DNA of 64,000 nucleotides from Solirubrobacterales bacterium (GTDB lineage Bacteria > Actinomycetota > Thermoleophilia > Solirubrobacterales > 70-9). The first letter of the stretch is position 1. The number at the start of each line of letters is the position of its first letter. The notes below the pieces were generated by a model. That model ran no database searches and was not told where the DNA came from. It worked only from the letters and a program-made list of their open reading frames with translations. The stretch lies in NCBI GenBank assembly GCA_035573435.1, contig DATMZR010000031.1, positions 1 to 64,000 of the forward strand, written 5' to 3'. Positions 23,908-32,674 of the stretch are shown here, one piece after another. The translations under genes were made by a program, and so were the position numbers.

Positions 23908-24363
23908 TCAGGACCTGCCGGCGGGGGCCCGCGGGCGGCGCGAAGGCGCTCTGGGCTTCCCGCGAGCGTAATCCCTGAACCGCCGCTCGAACTCCGGCCA
24001 CCAGGGTGGCTCCGGAACGTCGGCCTCCGGCCCCCCGCCGCCATCGTCGCCCGGGGCGCGGAGAACCAGGTAGGCGGAAACGCTCAGTAGGGCCGCGAGC
24101 CAAAGCAGAGCGAGCACGAAGGGGTCTGCCGCAGGACCCGGCCGGGTGAAGGTGGCGGCCAGGGTGGCACCATCCACCCCGAGGCAGAGGACGGCGAGCG
24201 CAAAGCCGAGCGCGGCTGAGCGCAGCGCCCGATGCCTCCGGCTGGCCGATCGGAGCGCGACCACCCAGACGATCAGCACTGGCCACAGGACCGCGTGAAT
24301 CCAGCCCGGAATCTCGAACGGTGGTCCGGTGTCGGCCAGGTCGAGCGTCGTAGTCAGGTCCAA
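23908..24363 (-). CDS. Hypothetical membrane protein next to tmRNA
   Basis: This 151-residue frame starts with TTG at 24363, five bases after the mature 3' end of tmRNA, with no ribosome-binding site between. It has three hydrophobic segments: 'AVLWPVLIVWVVALRS', 'AALGFALAVLCLGVDGATLA' and 'FVLALLWLAALLSVSAYLVL'. The tail is Pro/Arg-rich and cytoplasmic. No family is recognised. Because of the tmRNA overlap, the true start may be internal, for example a GTG near residue 30. Coding potential is supported by the hydrophobic pattern, but not by homology. Confidence 0.5.
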   Translation of the reverse strand: MDLTTTLDLADTGPPFEIPGWIHAVLWPVLIVWVVALRSASRRHRALRSAALGFALAVLCLGVDGATLAATFTRPGPAADPFVLALLWLAALLSVSAYLVLRAPGDDGGGGPEADVPEPPWWPEFERRFRDYARGKPRAPSRRPRAPAGRS

Positions 24364-24367
24364 GCAG

Positions 24368-24724
24368 TGGAGACGGGGGGAATCGAACCCCCGTGTCCGG
24401 TCGCAATGCGAAGGCTTCTACAGGCTTAGCCGGCGCTTTGATCTCGCCTTCCGGGTCCGCGCCGGCGGGTGAGTCCGGAAGGCCAGTCCCCTGAGAGTCC
24501 CCTGGCGGCGAGGACGAACCGCTTCGGGCGAGCCCGTTTCTGAAGCCGGTCCCCCTCCCCACGGGCCGAGGGAGGGCCGACTCTCACCTACTTAGTTTGA
24601 GCTAAGCAGCGAGGGCGAACTCGTGGTCCGCACTTATTGATTGTCCCGGTGTTTAGCGAGGCCTCCGGGAACCTCGGCCTGCAACCGTTCGCACGGATCG
24701 ACCAGATCGAAGCCTGTCGTCCCC
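24368..24724 (-). ncRNA. ssrA: tmRNA (SsrA)
   Basis: The minus strand carries a complete 357-base tmRNA. The acceptor stem pairs GGGGACG (24724-24718) with CGUCUCC (24375-24369), including one G-U pair, and the discriminator A is 24368. The T-arm 'GGTTCGATTCC' and the typical 3' part are present; CCA is not encoded. The tag reading frame begins with a GCG resume codon at 24631, after 'AATAAGT', and encodes ADHEFALAA, ending with TAG at 24604-24602. Nine residues is shorter than most tags, but the C-terminal Leu-Ala-Ala degron is standard. SmpB and RNase R, its partners, are encoded at 29.3-31.5 kb. Confidence 0.93.
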
Positions 24725-24826
24725 GTGCTATGTCTCCCACAAGGGTACCCCCAGCGACAAGGGCATCGGCCAGGCCCTCTCACCTCAGGCTACATTTACT
24801 GAAGTATTGGAGAATTGACGATCGAG

Positions 24827-25663
24827 ATGGCCGATTCAGCCGCAGCCGAGAGCCTCCGCTACGAACCGATCCAACCGGGGTCCGGGCGCGCGGACGAGCC
24901 GGGAACGCGGAAGCGGATGGGCGCCGTGCTGGCCACCTTGGCGGTGATCGCCGCAAAGGCCAAGTCACTGCTGTTCGTGCTCCCCAAGTTAAAGCTCGTG
25001 ACGTCCTTCGGCTCCGCGTTCGTCTCGATCGCCGCCTATACGCTCATCTGGGGCTTTCCCTTCGCGGTTGGCTTCGTGGCGCTGCTGTTCCTGCACGAGC
25101 TCGGACACGTGATCCAGCTCCGACGCGAGGGGGTCAAGGCGTCGGCGCCAATGTTCATCCCCTTCCTGGGCGCGGTGATCGCCGCCAAGTCGATGGGCCG
25201 CGATGCGGCGGCGGAGGCCAGAGTCGGGCTGGCGGGCCCCGTGCTGGGAAGCATCGCGACCCTGGTGCCGCTGGCGATCTGGCTCGCCACCGGCAGCGAC
25301 TTTTGGCGCGCCCTCGCCTACATCGGCTTCTTTCTCAACCTGTTGAACCTGCTTCCGGTTCTGCCGCTGGATGGCGGGCGGGCAATGGCCGCGCTCAGCC
25401 CCTGGATCTGGCTCGCCGGCTTCGCCGGCCTCGTCGTGCTCGCCTTCTTCTTCCCGAATCCGATTCTGTTCCTGGTGCTCGTCTTCGGTGGAATGGAGAG
25501 CTGGCGGCGGTGGAAGGCGCGCAACACCCCCGAGGGTCGCGCCTACCATGCCGTGCCGGCCCGCGTCCGGGGTCTCGTCGCCGCCACCTATCTGGGCCTG
25601 GCGGCGCTGCTCGCCGTGGGGGTCGCGGAGACCTTCCTCGAGCGAGGGATCCCCGGCGGGTAG
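24827..25663 (+). CDS. Site-2 protease-like M50 family metalloprotease
   Basis: This 278-residue membrane metalloprotease has its zinc motif HELGH at residues 90-94 and the second metal motif 'LLPVLPLDGGRAMAALSPW' near 175-193, where the LDG Asp completes the site. Five to six hydrophobic segments surround them. The Asn/Leu-rich segment 'FFLNLLNLL' is typical of S2P proteins. No PDZ domain is present, so it resembles the short SpoIVFB- or YwhC-like group rather than RseP. It probably cleaves a transmembrane protein; the substrate is unknown. ATG at 24827 is preferred to a TTG at 24815. sixA follows after 12 bases. Confidence 0.85.
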   Translation: MADSAAAESLRYEPIQPGSGRADEPGTRKRMGAVLATLAVIAAKAKSLLFVLPKLKLVTSFGSAFVSIAAYTLIWGFPFAVGFVALLFLHELGHVIQLRREGVKASAPMFIPFLGAVIAAKSMGRDAAAEARVGLAGPVLGSIATLVPLAIWLATGSDFWRALAYIGFFLNLLNLLPVLPLDGGRAMAALSPWIWLAGFAGLVVLAFFFPNPILFLVLVFGGMESWRRWKARNTPEGRAYHAVPARVRGLVAATYLGLAALLAVGVAETFLERGIPGG

Positions 25664-25675
25664 CGGCCACGGCGG

Positions 25676-26188
25676 GTGAAGCACCTCTTCCTCCTGCGGC
25701 ACGCGAAATCCAGCTGGGATGATCCCGGCCTTGACGATCACGACCGGCCCCTCGCGTCTCGCGGCCGTCGCGCCTCGGCGCTGATCGCCGACCACATGAG
25801 CCGAAACCGAATCGCCCCCGCGCTGGTGCTGTGCTCCTCGGCGCGGCGAACGCGCGAGACACTCGACAGGGTCAGCGCGGCGCTCGGTCCTGCGGAGATC
25901 CTCATCGAGCCCGATCTGTATGGAGCGTCGTCCGAGGATCTCCTCCAACGGCTGCGCGAGGTCCCCGACGAGGTCGAGTCCGTGATGCTGGTGGGCCACC
26001 AGCCGGCGATCCAGGACCTCGCGCTCCGCCTGGCGGCTGAAGGCCCGGAGTTGGAGGCGCTGAGGGGGAAGTTCCCCACCGCGGCGCTGGCGACCCTCAC
26101 CTTCGAGGGGGACTGGAGCGAGCTCGGGCAGCAAGGCTCACAGCTGGCCGCCTACGTGAAGCCGAAGCAATTGAAAGGCTCCGCCTGA
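25676..26188 (+). CDS. sixA: SixA-type phosphohistidine phosphatase
   Basis: This 170-residue member of the histidine phosphatase superfamily has the catalytic 'LFLLRHAKSSWDDPGLDDHD' at residues 4-23, which includes the Arg-His-Ala and the SixA-specific Asp/His run. The second conserved Arg is in 'LCSSARRTRETLD', and the second His is in 'VMLVGHQPAIQDLALRLA'. It matches SixA, which dephosphorylates phosphohistidine in phosphotransfer domains. No HPt protein is present in the window. GTG start at 25676, 12 bases after the M50 gene. Confidence 0.88.
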   Translation: MKHLFLLRHAKSSWDDPGLDDHDRPLASRGRRASALIADHMSRNRIAPALVLCSSARRTRETLDRVSAALGPAEILIEPDLYGASSEDLLQRLREVPDEVESVMLVGHQPAIQDLALRLAAEGPELEALRGKFPTAALATLTFEGDWSELGQQGSQLAAYVKPKQLKGSA

Positions 26189-26211
26189 CGGAACCCCCAG
26201 AGGAGGTCGGG

Positions 26212-27579
26212 ATGGGCCAGCATGAGTTCGATGCGATCGTGATCGGTGCCGGGCCCCCGGGCGAGATCTGCGCCGGTCGGATGGCCGCTGGTGGCTTGGA
26301 GGTCGCCATCGTCGAGGAGCACCTGGTGGGCGGCGAGTGCTCCTACTACGCGTGTATGCCGTCGAAGGCGCTGCTGCGCCCGGCGGAGGCGCTCGCCGAG
26401 GTCCGCCGCGTGCCCGGCGCCGCCCAGGGGGTCACGGGCGGACTGGATCCACAGGCGGCGCTGGCCCGCCGCGACGAGGTGATCCACGACCTCGACGACT
26501 CCACGCAGCTTCCGTGGCTCGAGGAGCGGGGCATCGAGCTGTTCCGCGGCAACGGGGCGCTCGACGGCGAGCGACGGGTGAGGGCGGGCGACGAGACGCT
26601 CATCGCCCGCCGCGCCGTGGTCGTCGCTACGGGCACGTCTGCAGCGCTGCCGCCCATCGACGGACTGGCCGCCGCAAAGCCGTGGGACAACCGCGAGGCC
26701 ACGACCTCGAAGCGCGTTCCCAAGAGCCTGGCGGTGCTGGGTGGCGGCCCGGTCGGGGTGGAGCTCGCTCAGGCCTGGCGAAGCCTCGGCTCCGAGGTGG
26801 CGCTGGTCGAGGCGGCGGTTCGCATACTGCCCAAAGAGGAGCCATTCGCCGGCGAGCAGGTGACCGAAGCCTTGCGCCAGGCGGGCGTGGACGTCCACGC
26901 CGGCGCCAAGGCGACGGCCGTGCGCGCGCAGGAGGGCACGATCACGGTCCAGCTCGAGGGTGGAGCCAGCGTGGAGGGCGAGGAGCTCCTGGTGGCGATC
27001 GGCCGGCGCGCTCGAACGGATGGGATCGGCCTGGAGACCGTGGGGATCGACGCGGATGGATGGCTCGAGGTCGACGACCAGCTTCGCGTGGACGGGTCGG
27101 ATTGGCTTTACGCGATCGGCGACGTGAACGGCAGGGCTCTGCTCACCCACATGGGCAAATACCAGGCCCGGATCGCCGGCGACCACATCCTCGGCAAGCA
27201 GGTCGCGGCGACCGCGGACAAGCATGGCTCGCCGCGCGTGACGTTCACGGATCCACAGGTTGCGGCCGTCGGGCACACGTTGAAGACTGCCCAGGAGGCT
27301 GGGATCGTCGCCCGCGCGGTCGACTCACCGACGTCCGGCACCGCCGGAGCGAGCTTTCACGGGCGAAACATGCCCGGAACGAGCCGAATCGTCGTGGACG
27401 AGGAGCGCCGGGTGCTCGTGGGCGCCACCTTCGTGGGGCCCGAGACGGCCGACTTCCTGCACGCGGCGACGATCGCTGTGGTGGGCCAGATCCCCATGGA
27501 CCGGCTCTGGCATGCGGTGCCGTGTTTTCCGACCCGAAGCGAGATCTGGCTCAAGCTGATGGAGAGCTACGGCCTCTGA
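26212..27579 (+). CDS. Pyridine nucleotide-disulfide oxidoreductase (dihydrolipoyl dehydrogenase-like)
   Basis: This 455-residue class I flavin disulfide reductase has FAD motif 'DAIVIGAGPPGEICAGRMAA' at 7-26, the redox disulfide in 'GGECSYYACMPSKALLRP' (CxxxxC, about 43 and 48), NAD(P) motif 'LAVLGGGPVGVELAQAWRSL', and second FAD segment 'WLYAIGDVNGRALLTHMGKY'. The C-terminal dimerisation region retains a His in 'MDRLWHAVPCFPTRSEIWLK', where LPD has His-x-x-x-x-Glu, but the Glu is followed by Ile. It is close to LPD or mercuric reductase-like proteins; no dehydrogenase complex genes adjoin, so the physiological substrate is open. SixA is immediately upstream. Confidence 0.85.
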   Translation: MGQHEFDAIVIGAGPPGEICAGRMAAGGLEVAIVEEHLVGGECSYYACMPSKALLRPAEALAEVRRVPGAAQGVTGGLDPQAALARRDEVIHDLDDSTQLPWLEERGIELFRGNGALDGERRVRAGDETLIARRAVVVATGTSAALPPIDGLAAAKPWDNREATTSKRVPKSLAVLGGGPVGVELAQAWRSLGSEVALVEAAVRILPKEEPFAGEQVTEALRQAGVDVHAGAKATAVRAQEGTITVQLEGGASVEGEELLVAIGRRARTDGIGLETVGIDADGWLEVDDQLRVDGSDWLYAIGDVNGRALLTHMGKYQARIAGDHILGKQVAATADKHGSPRVTFTDPQVAAVGHTLKTAQEAGIVARAVDSPTSGTAGASFHGRNMPGTSRIVVDEERRVLVGATFVGPETADFLHAATIAVVGQIPMDRLWHAVPCFPTRSEIWLKLMESYGL

Positions 27580-27585
27580 GTCCCC

Positions 27586-29226
27586 TCATACCGTCAGCTT
27601 CTGTTTCAGCTCCAAGATCAGATCACGCGGGAAGCCGACGATGTCGTCGAGTTGGTCGAGCGACTTGAAGCCACCCAGGCTGTTCCGGTAATCGAGCAGC
27701 CGGCCGGTCTGCGTGACTGAGAGCCTCAGGCGGCGCAGGTCGTCGTACGTCGCCTCGTTCACGTTCAGCCTCCCCCCCTGGGCCGGCGGGGGCACTTGTG
27801 CGGGCGCTGAGGGTGGTGCTGGCGCGGGGACGTCGGGCCGAGCGGGGTTCGGCTGGGCTTCCCCTTCCGGCTCCGCCCGCCTTGGCTCGGGTACAGGCGG
27901 AGCGGGCTCCGACGGCGGCTCCGGGCGAGGAGGCTCGACCAGCTCGGCGATCTGGCCGACGGCCGCTCGGGCCCGCTGCTCGGCCTCAGATGCACGTTGC
28001 TCGGCCTGCGCGATCCGATCGAGCATTTCGCCAAGGCGCCGTTCATGCTCGGTCTCCTCGGCGCGCAGCTCGGCGAGTCGCTCGGCCTTTGCCGCCCGCG
28101 ACTCGGCCTCCTTCGCGTGCGCCTCGGTCTCCTCCAGCCGCTTGGCGGCCCGCTCCAGCGTCTCCGCCGTGCGCTGCTGCCGTTCAGCAAGTCGTGCCTC
28201 GGCCTGTTGCAGTCGGTCGGCCAGCTCGGCTCCACCCTCCTGCATGGCCGTCACCCGCGCCTCCGCGGCCTCCAAGCGCCTGCTCGCCTCGCCGCCGCGC
28301 TCCTCGGCCTGGACCCCCGACGGCTCCACGCTCTCCTCCGCGGCGCGCTGTCTCTCCTCCGCGGCGCGTTGCCTCTCCCCAGCCTCACGGATCCGCTGCT
28401 CGGCCTCGGTGCGAGCTCGATCCTCCTCGCCCGTCACGGACATCGACGGACCCGGTTCCGAGGCCTGCTCCAAGCGGGCCTGGGCGGCACGTTCGGTCGC
28501 CTCGCGTATGGCACGCTCCTCTTCAGCACGTTTGACCTCGGCGGATGCGTCCTGCGACACGGCGGCTGCCGGCTCCGGCTCCGGCGCGGCGACCGCGGGT
28601 GGCTTCGGCTCAGGCGGCTCGTCTGTCTTCGGCTCTTGGGCCTCGCGCTTCGCGGCGCGCTCGGCCTCCTTGGCGCGCTGGCGCTCCTCACGGGCCTGGC
28701 GCCGTTCTGCGATCACCCGCTCCCGCTCCTGCCGGACCCGCTCGCGCTCCTGGGTGCGGGCCTCGCGTCGCTCCGCTCGCCGACGGCGGCGCTGCGCGGA
28801 GCGAGATTCCTTCTGAGCGGGCGTCTGGGGCGGCGCGGCCGCCTGCTGCTGTTCGCCGGCCGTGCCGGCCCGCGCCCGTGAGGCGTCACCCTGCTCCTCG
28901 GCTTTGCCCTCTTCACCGTCCTCCTTGTCCTCGGGCTTCTTGCTGTAGCTCTTGGCCAGCTCTCGCTGGGCGCGCTTGCGGGCCTTTTCCTCCTCCCTGC
29001 GGCGTCGGCGCTCCTCGCGCTCGCGCTGTCGGCGCGCGCGCCGGCTCTCGGGCTCAGACGAGCGGGGCTGAGCCGGGGGAGCGGTCGGCGCCCCGGGACT
29101 TGGCGAGGACGGGGGGGGCGGGGGCCCGGCGGAAACCTGGGCTGCGGGATCCGGGGGCTCCGAAGTCGAACCCTGCTCTTTTTCGTTGTCGCCTTCCTTG
29201 CGGCGACCCAGGCCGAACAGACTCAT
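27586..29226 (-). CDS. Long Arg/Glu-rich coiled-coil protein with C-terminal helix-hairpin-helix domain
   Basis: This 546-residue protein has no close family that I recognise. Its N-terminus is Pro/Ser-rich and disordered. Residues about 60-430 are a dense run of Arg, Glu, Gln and Ala in heptad-like repeats, including two adjacent copies of a seven-residue unit read as 'RQRAAEE'; this predicts a very long coiled coil. A Pro-rich linker follows, then about 60 residues with 'LNVNEATYDDLRRLRLSVTQ' and 'LDQLDDIVGFPRDLILELKQ', which is a ComEA-like helix-hairpin-helix. There is no signal peptide. A cytoplasmic scaffold that binds nucleic acid is a reasonable guess. It is on the same strand as, and downstream of, smpB. 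Confidence 0.75.
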   Translation of the reverse strand: MSLFGLGRRKEGDNEKEQGSTSEPPDPAAQVSAGPPPPPSSPSPGAPTAPPAQPRSSEPESRRARRQREREERRRRREEEKARKRAQRELAKSYSKKPEDKEDGEEGKAEEQGDASRARAGTAGEQQQAAAPPQTPAQKESRSAQRRRRRAERREARTQERERVRQERERVIAERRQAREERQRAKEAERAAKREAQEPKTDEPPEPKPPAVAAPEPEPAAAVSQDASAEVKRAEEERAIREATERAAQARLEQASEPGPSMSVTGEEDRARTEAEQRIREAGERQRAAEERQRAAEESVEPSGVQAEERGGEASRRLEAAEARVTAMQEGGAELADRLQQAEARLAERQQRTAETLERAAKRLEETEAHAKEAESRAAKAERLAELRAEETEHERRLGEMLDRIAQAEQRASEAEQRARAAVGQIAELVEPPRPEPPSEPAPPVPEPRRAEPEGEAQPNPARPDVPAPAPPSAPAQVPPPAQGGRLNVNEATYDDLRRLRLSVTQTGRLLDYRNSLGGFKSLDQLDDIVGFPRDLILELKQKLTV

Positions 29227-29293
29227 CCCCTTAATCGTCGCATGCGAGCGTTAATTCAGGCGAGCCACATGACAGCTGCCATCGAAGGTGCGC

Positions 29294-29770
29294 TCAGCGA
29301 AAGCGTCGCCGATGCTCTCGCTCCATCTCCCGCTGCTGGTCACGATCGCGGATGTCGTGACGGCGGTCTCGCTGCTCCTTGCCGCGGGCCAGCGCCAGCT
29401 CCACCTTGGCCAGCGAGCCCTTGAAGTAGATCCTGGTCGGGATCAGGGTCAGGCCGCGCCGCTGGCTGCGACCGAAGAGGCGTTCGATCTCGTAACGGTG
29501 CAGCAGCAGCTTGCGGGGCCGCTCGGGGTCGTGGTTATCCCGATTCGCAGGGGCGTACGGGGGAATGTGGGCGTTTCGAAGCCACACCTCGCCGCCCTCG
29601 ATCACCGCGTAGGCATCCACCAGCTGGGCCTTGCCCTCGCGCAGCGATTTGACTTCGGTTCCGAGCAGCTCGATCCCGCACTCGACCTTTTCGAGCAGCT
29701 CGAACTTGTGCCGGGCGCGGCGGTTGGTCGCCACATCGCCCGACGCGGGCTTGCGCTTACCGCTCGCCAT
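29294..29770 (-). CDS. smpB: SsrA-binding protein SmpB
   Basis: This 158-residue SmpB binds the tRNA-like domain of tmRNA and delivers it to stalled ribosomes. The OB-fold core shows 'NRRARHKFELLEKVECGIEL' near 16-35, 'GTEVKSLREGKAQLVDAYAV' and 'WLRNAHIPPYAPANRDNHDP', all strongly conserved. The C-terminal basic tail, 'RGKEQRDRRHDIRDRDQQRE', is the part that inserts in the mRNA channel. ATG at 29770 overlaps the last 14 bases of the RNase R gene. The partner tmRNA is 5 kb away on the same strand. Confidence 0.95.
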   Translation of the reverse strand: MASGKRKPASGDVATNRRARHKFELLEKVECGIELLGTEVKSLREGKAQLVDAYAVIEGGEVWLRNAHIPPYAPANRDNHDPERPRKLLLHRYEIERLFGRSQRRGLTLIPTRIYFKGSLAKVELALARGKEQRDRRHDIRDRDQQREMEREHRRRFR

Positions 29771-31511
29771 CGGAATTCCCGGCGGGCAGGAGGTCCACGC
29801 GTCCCCGTGGAGCGTCGACCGAGTCCACCCTCACGGTGATCGGGTCGCCCAGCCGAAGGGCCCGGCCGCTGCGTCGCCCCACCAGCGCCGTTTCCGTCTC
29901 GTTCAGGTCGAAGCGCTCCTGCCGTAATAACCGGACGGGGAGCAGTCCCTCGTACACGTCCCCCAACTCGCCGCCAAAGCGGACGAACGCGCCGGCGCCG
30001 ATCACACCGGAAATTTCCCCCTCGAAGCCGCGGGCCCAGCCCGATTCGAACAGCTCCCGCCCGAGCAGGAATGAGGCACAAACCTTGTCGGCGTCGCGCT
30101 CGGTCGCGGCGGCCTCGCGCTCCCGCTCGGAGCTGCGCCAGGCGGCCTCCCGCACCTTCTCGGGCTCGGGTTCGTCCTCGCCGGCGCCGATCACGGACAG
30201 CAGCGCCCGGTGTGCGACCAGGTCCGGGTAGCGACGGATCGGCGAGGTGAAATGGGCGTAGGCGGGGCTGCCGAGCCCGGCGTGGCCGAGGTTGCGCTCG
30301 GAGTAGTAGGCCTGCTTCAAGGAGCGAAGCACGAGGGATGTATACGCGTCCCGGCCGTGGCCCCGGCGCGCCGCCTCCCGTGCCACCGCGCGACTGATCT
30401 CACCGGCCAGCTCGCCGGCCTCGCTCGGAGACAGCCGCTCGGGCAGGGGCGGCGTCGGCACATCCAGCGCCGCCAGCTGCTCCACCAGGAGGGCGATCCG
30501 TTGCGGGTCGGGCTGCTCGTGGACGCGATACAGGGCGGGGACGCCACGTTGCTCCAAGAGCTGGGCGACCCGCTCGTTGGTGAGGATCATTAGATGCTCG
30601 ATCAGCCGGTGGGCCTCCGTCTGGGGCACCGAGCGGGCCGCGGTCACGGCGCCCTCGGCGTCGAAGCTGAACTCCGGCTCGAACGACTCGACCTCGAGCG
30701 ACCCCACCGGTCGTCTGGTGGCGAGCGCGGCGGCCGCGCGGCGCGCCAGGGCGAGCGGCTCCGCCACCTCCGGCGACGGCTGGGCGCGACCGGCGAAGAA
30801 CTCATCCAGCTGGTCGTAATCGAGGCGTGCGTCGGAGCGGATGCGGCTCCGGTAGAAGCTCACCGCCCCAGGCTCACCGCCCGCGCCCAGCTCGATCTCC
30901 GCAGTCACGGCCAAGCGCTCGACTCCCGGCGCAAGGCTGCATGCTGCATCGCTGAGCGCCGCGGGAAGCATCGGCTCCACGGTCCCCGGCACGTACGTGC
31001 TGTTGGCGCGACGAAGCGCCTCGGAGTCGAGGCCCCCGCCGGGACGCACATGCGCAGCCACGTCAGCGATGTGTATCCAGAGCCGCACGCCGTCCTCTTC
31101 CGCCTTGGCCGAGACGGCATCGTCGAAATCGTGCGCGCTGGCGGGGTCGATGGTGAACGTGGGCAGGCGGGTCAGCTCTCGACGCGCCTGAGTTGCCTCG
31201 CGCGCCGTGGCGGCGGCCTCAGCGGCATCGGACTCGAGAGCGTTCCCGAAGCCACGATTGATGCCTCGGTCCCAGAGCAGGGCGGCCACCACCTCGCGCG
31301 CGCACTCGGCCGAGCCGAGCCCGCGTATGACGCGGGCGCCGGCCGGACTGAAGTCGACCAGCGCCATCTCTCCCGGGGCCGGCTTGATCGAGCCGCGAGC
31401 AAGGGCCACCCGCGGCCCCCGCTCGAACAACGGCTCAGCGACGGTGAAACGGCCGCGGCGCTCGAAGGTCGCCACCCTCCTCCCCAGCGCCCCGCCACGT
31501 CGAGGGCTCAC
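29757..31511 (-). CDS. rnr: RNase R/RNase II-type 3'-5' exoribonuclease (short form)
   Basis: This 584-residue exoribonuclease has an RNB domain with 'FTIDPASAHDFDDAVSAKAE' near 115-134, the cluster of Asp residues that binds Mg, and the later motif 'YAHFTSPIRRYPDLVAHRAL'. A C-terminal S1 domain begins near 'FEGEISGVIGAGAFVRF'. It is clearly shorter than E. coli RNase R, lacking the N-terminal helix-turn-helix and most of the cold-shock region. RNase R is recruited by SmpB-tmRNA to degrade nonstop messages, and the gene order rnr-smpB supports that role. GTG start overlaps the S41 gene stop (GTGA). Confidence 0.92.
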   Translation of the reverse strand: MSPRRGGALGRRVATFERRGRFTVAEPLFERGPRVALARGSIKPAPGEMALVDFSPAGARVIRGLGSAECAREVVAALLWDRGINRGFGNALESDAAEAAATAREATQARRELTRLPTFTIDPASAHDFDDAVSAKAEEDGVRLWIHIADVAAHVRPGGGLDSEALRRANSTYVPGTVEPMLPAALSDAACSLAPGVERLAVTAEIELGAGGEPGAVSFYRSRIRSDARLDYDQLDEFFAGRAQPSPEVAEPLALARRAAAALATRRPVGSLEVESFEPEFSFDAEGAVTAARSVPQTEAHRLIEHLMILTNERVAQLLEQRGVPALYRVHEQPDPQRIALLVEQLAALDVPTPPLPERLSPSEAGELAGEISRAVAREAARRGHGRDAYTSLVLRSLKQAYYSERNLGHAGLGSPAYAHFTSPIRRYPDLVAHRALLSVIGAGEDEPEPEKVREAAWRSSEREREAAATERDADKVCASFLLGRELFESGWARGFEGEISGVIGAGAFVRFGGELGDVYEGLLPVRLLRQERFDLNETETALVGRRSGRALRLGDPITVRVDSVDAPRGRVDLLPAGNSDGER

Positions 31512-32674
31512 CGGTTCTCGACGGCGATCCGCTCTGCCAGGACTGCCAGCGCGCGGCGCAGGCCCTCGTCCTGCGGTGTGTCGGGATCGTCGGCTGCCCT
31601 GACCGCGGGCTTGATCCCAGTGCCCGCCAGCGAGACTCCCTTCGGGGTGAAGTACTGGCCCACGGTCAGGTCCAGCGCACCGCCGGCGCTCAAGTGGATC
31701 AACTCCTGAAAGACGCCCTTGCCGAACGAGCGCGTCCCGACGATCGTCGCCCGGCGGTGGTCGCCGAGCGCCGAGGCGAGGATCTCGGCCGCCGAAGCGG
31801 TGTCGCGGTTGATCAGCACGATTATTGGGCGTTTCGCCAACTCATCACCCGTGGCCTCGTACTCGCGATGGCCCATGGTGCGGCTGTCGGTGGAGACGAC
31901 CAGGGCTCCCTTGGAGAGAAACAGGCTCGCCGACAGCACGGCCTCGTTCAGGAGCCCGCCGCCGTTGTCTCGCAGATCGAGCACCACGCCCTTGGCGCCG
32001 CGGTCATAGAGACGCTCGAGCGTCTGCTGGAGCTCGCCGTGAGCCCCCGCACTGAAGCCCGTGTATCGAACATAGGCGATCTTGCTCGTCCCCGCGCGCC
32101 GGATCTCGCCTTGTGCTACCGGGACCTTCACCGAGGCGCGCTCGAGGCGGACGTTGCGGGAGCGGCCTCCGGAGCCGGATACCACCCGCAGCTCCACCTG
32201 GGTCCCCGGCGGGCCCTTGATGCGCCCCGTGGAGACCTCGGCAGGGACGCCCGCCAGAGAGCGGCCGTCCACCGCGATGATCAGGTCACCCTCCTCGATC
32301 CCGGCGCGCTCCGCCGGCGTCCCCGGCAGTACGTCCGCCACCCGCAGTCCGCGCTCGACGCCGGTGACGGTCAGGCCCACTCCCGAGAAGCGCCCCGCGG
32401 AGGCCGCCTCGAACAATTTCAGCTCGTGCGGGTCGAGATAGTGCGAGAAGCGGTCGTGATAGCGGTGCCGCAGCTCGCGGATGATCCCGTCGACCGACGC
32501 ATGGTCGAGCGTCGAGCTGGAGACCGGCTTGTAGTAGTCGTCTTGGATCACGTCGCTCACCTGCGAGGTGAGGTCGGTGTCCTCGAACTCGCCGACCAGA
32601 GCGACGATGAGCGCCGTCACAGCCAGCGCCGTTACGGCGCCGACCACGAAGCCGGTGATGAAGCCCCGGCTCAA
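31508..32674 (-). CDS. Carboxyl-terminal processing protease (S41 family)
   Basis: This 388-residue membrane-anchored C-terminal processing protease has an N-terminal signal anchor, 'FVVGAVTALAVTALIVALVG'. A PDZ domain follows around residues 80-165, with 'GVGLTVTGVERGLRVADVLP', and the S41 catalytic domain contains 'VLDLRDNGGGLLNEAVLSAS', the nucleophile Ser in 'RDTASAAEILASALGDHRRA' and the Lys in 'GTRSFGKGVFQELIHL'. It degrades or trims periplasmic proteins, often cell-wall hydrolases. The ATGA overlap with ftsX indicates co-translation, giving an ftsE-ftsX-ctp-rnr-smpB operon. Confidence 0.93.
   Translation of the reverse strand: MSRGFITGFVVGAVTALAVTALIVALVGEFEDTDLTSQVSDVIQDDYYKPVSSSTLDHASVDGIIRELRHRYHDRFSHYLDPHELKLFEAASAGRFSGVGLTVTGVERGLRVADVLPGTPAERAGIEEGDLIIAVDGRSLAGVPAEVSTGRIKGPPGTQVELRVVSGSGGRSRNVRLERASVKVPVAQGEIRRAGTSKIAYVRYTGFSAGAHGELQQTLERLYDRGAKGVVLDLRDNGGGLLNEAVLSASLFLSKGALVVSTDSRTMGHREYEATGDELAKRPIIVLINRDTASAAEILASALGDHRRATIVGTRSFGKGVFQELIHLSAGGALDLTVGQYFTPKGVSLAGTGIKPAVRAADDPDTPQDEGLRRALAVLAERIAVENR

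Noticed and set aside
24368-24420. A tRNA-like T-arm near 24.4 kb suggesting a tRNA gene
   Set aside because: The arm belongs to the 357-base tmRNA, with a matching 5' acceptor strand at 24718-24724 and a tag frame between. No anticodon arm is present at tRNA distance.
28321-28400. Short tandem DNA repeat that might be a CRISPR or minisatellite
   Set aside because: The 21-bp units are in-frame heptads ('RQRAAEE') of the coiled-coil gene and are explained by the protein.
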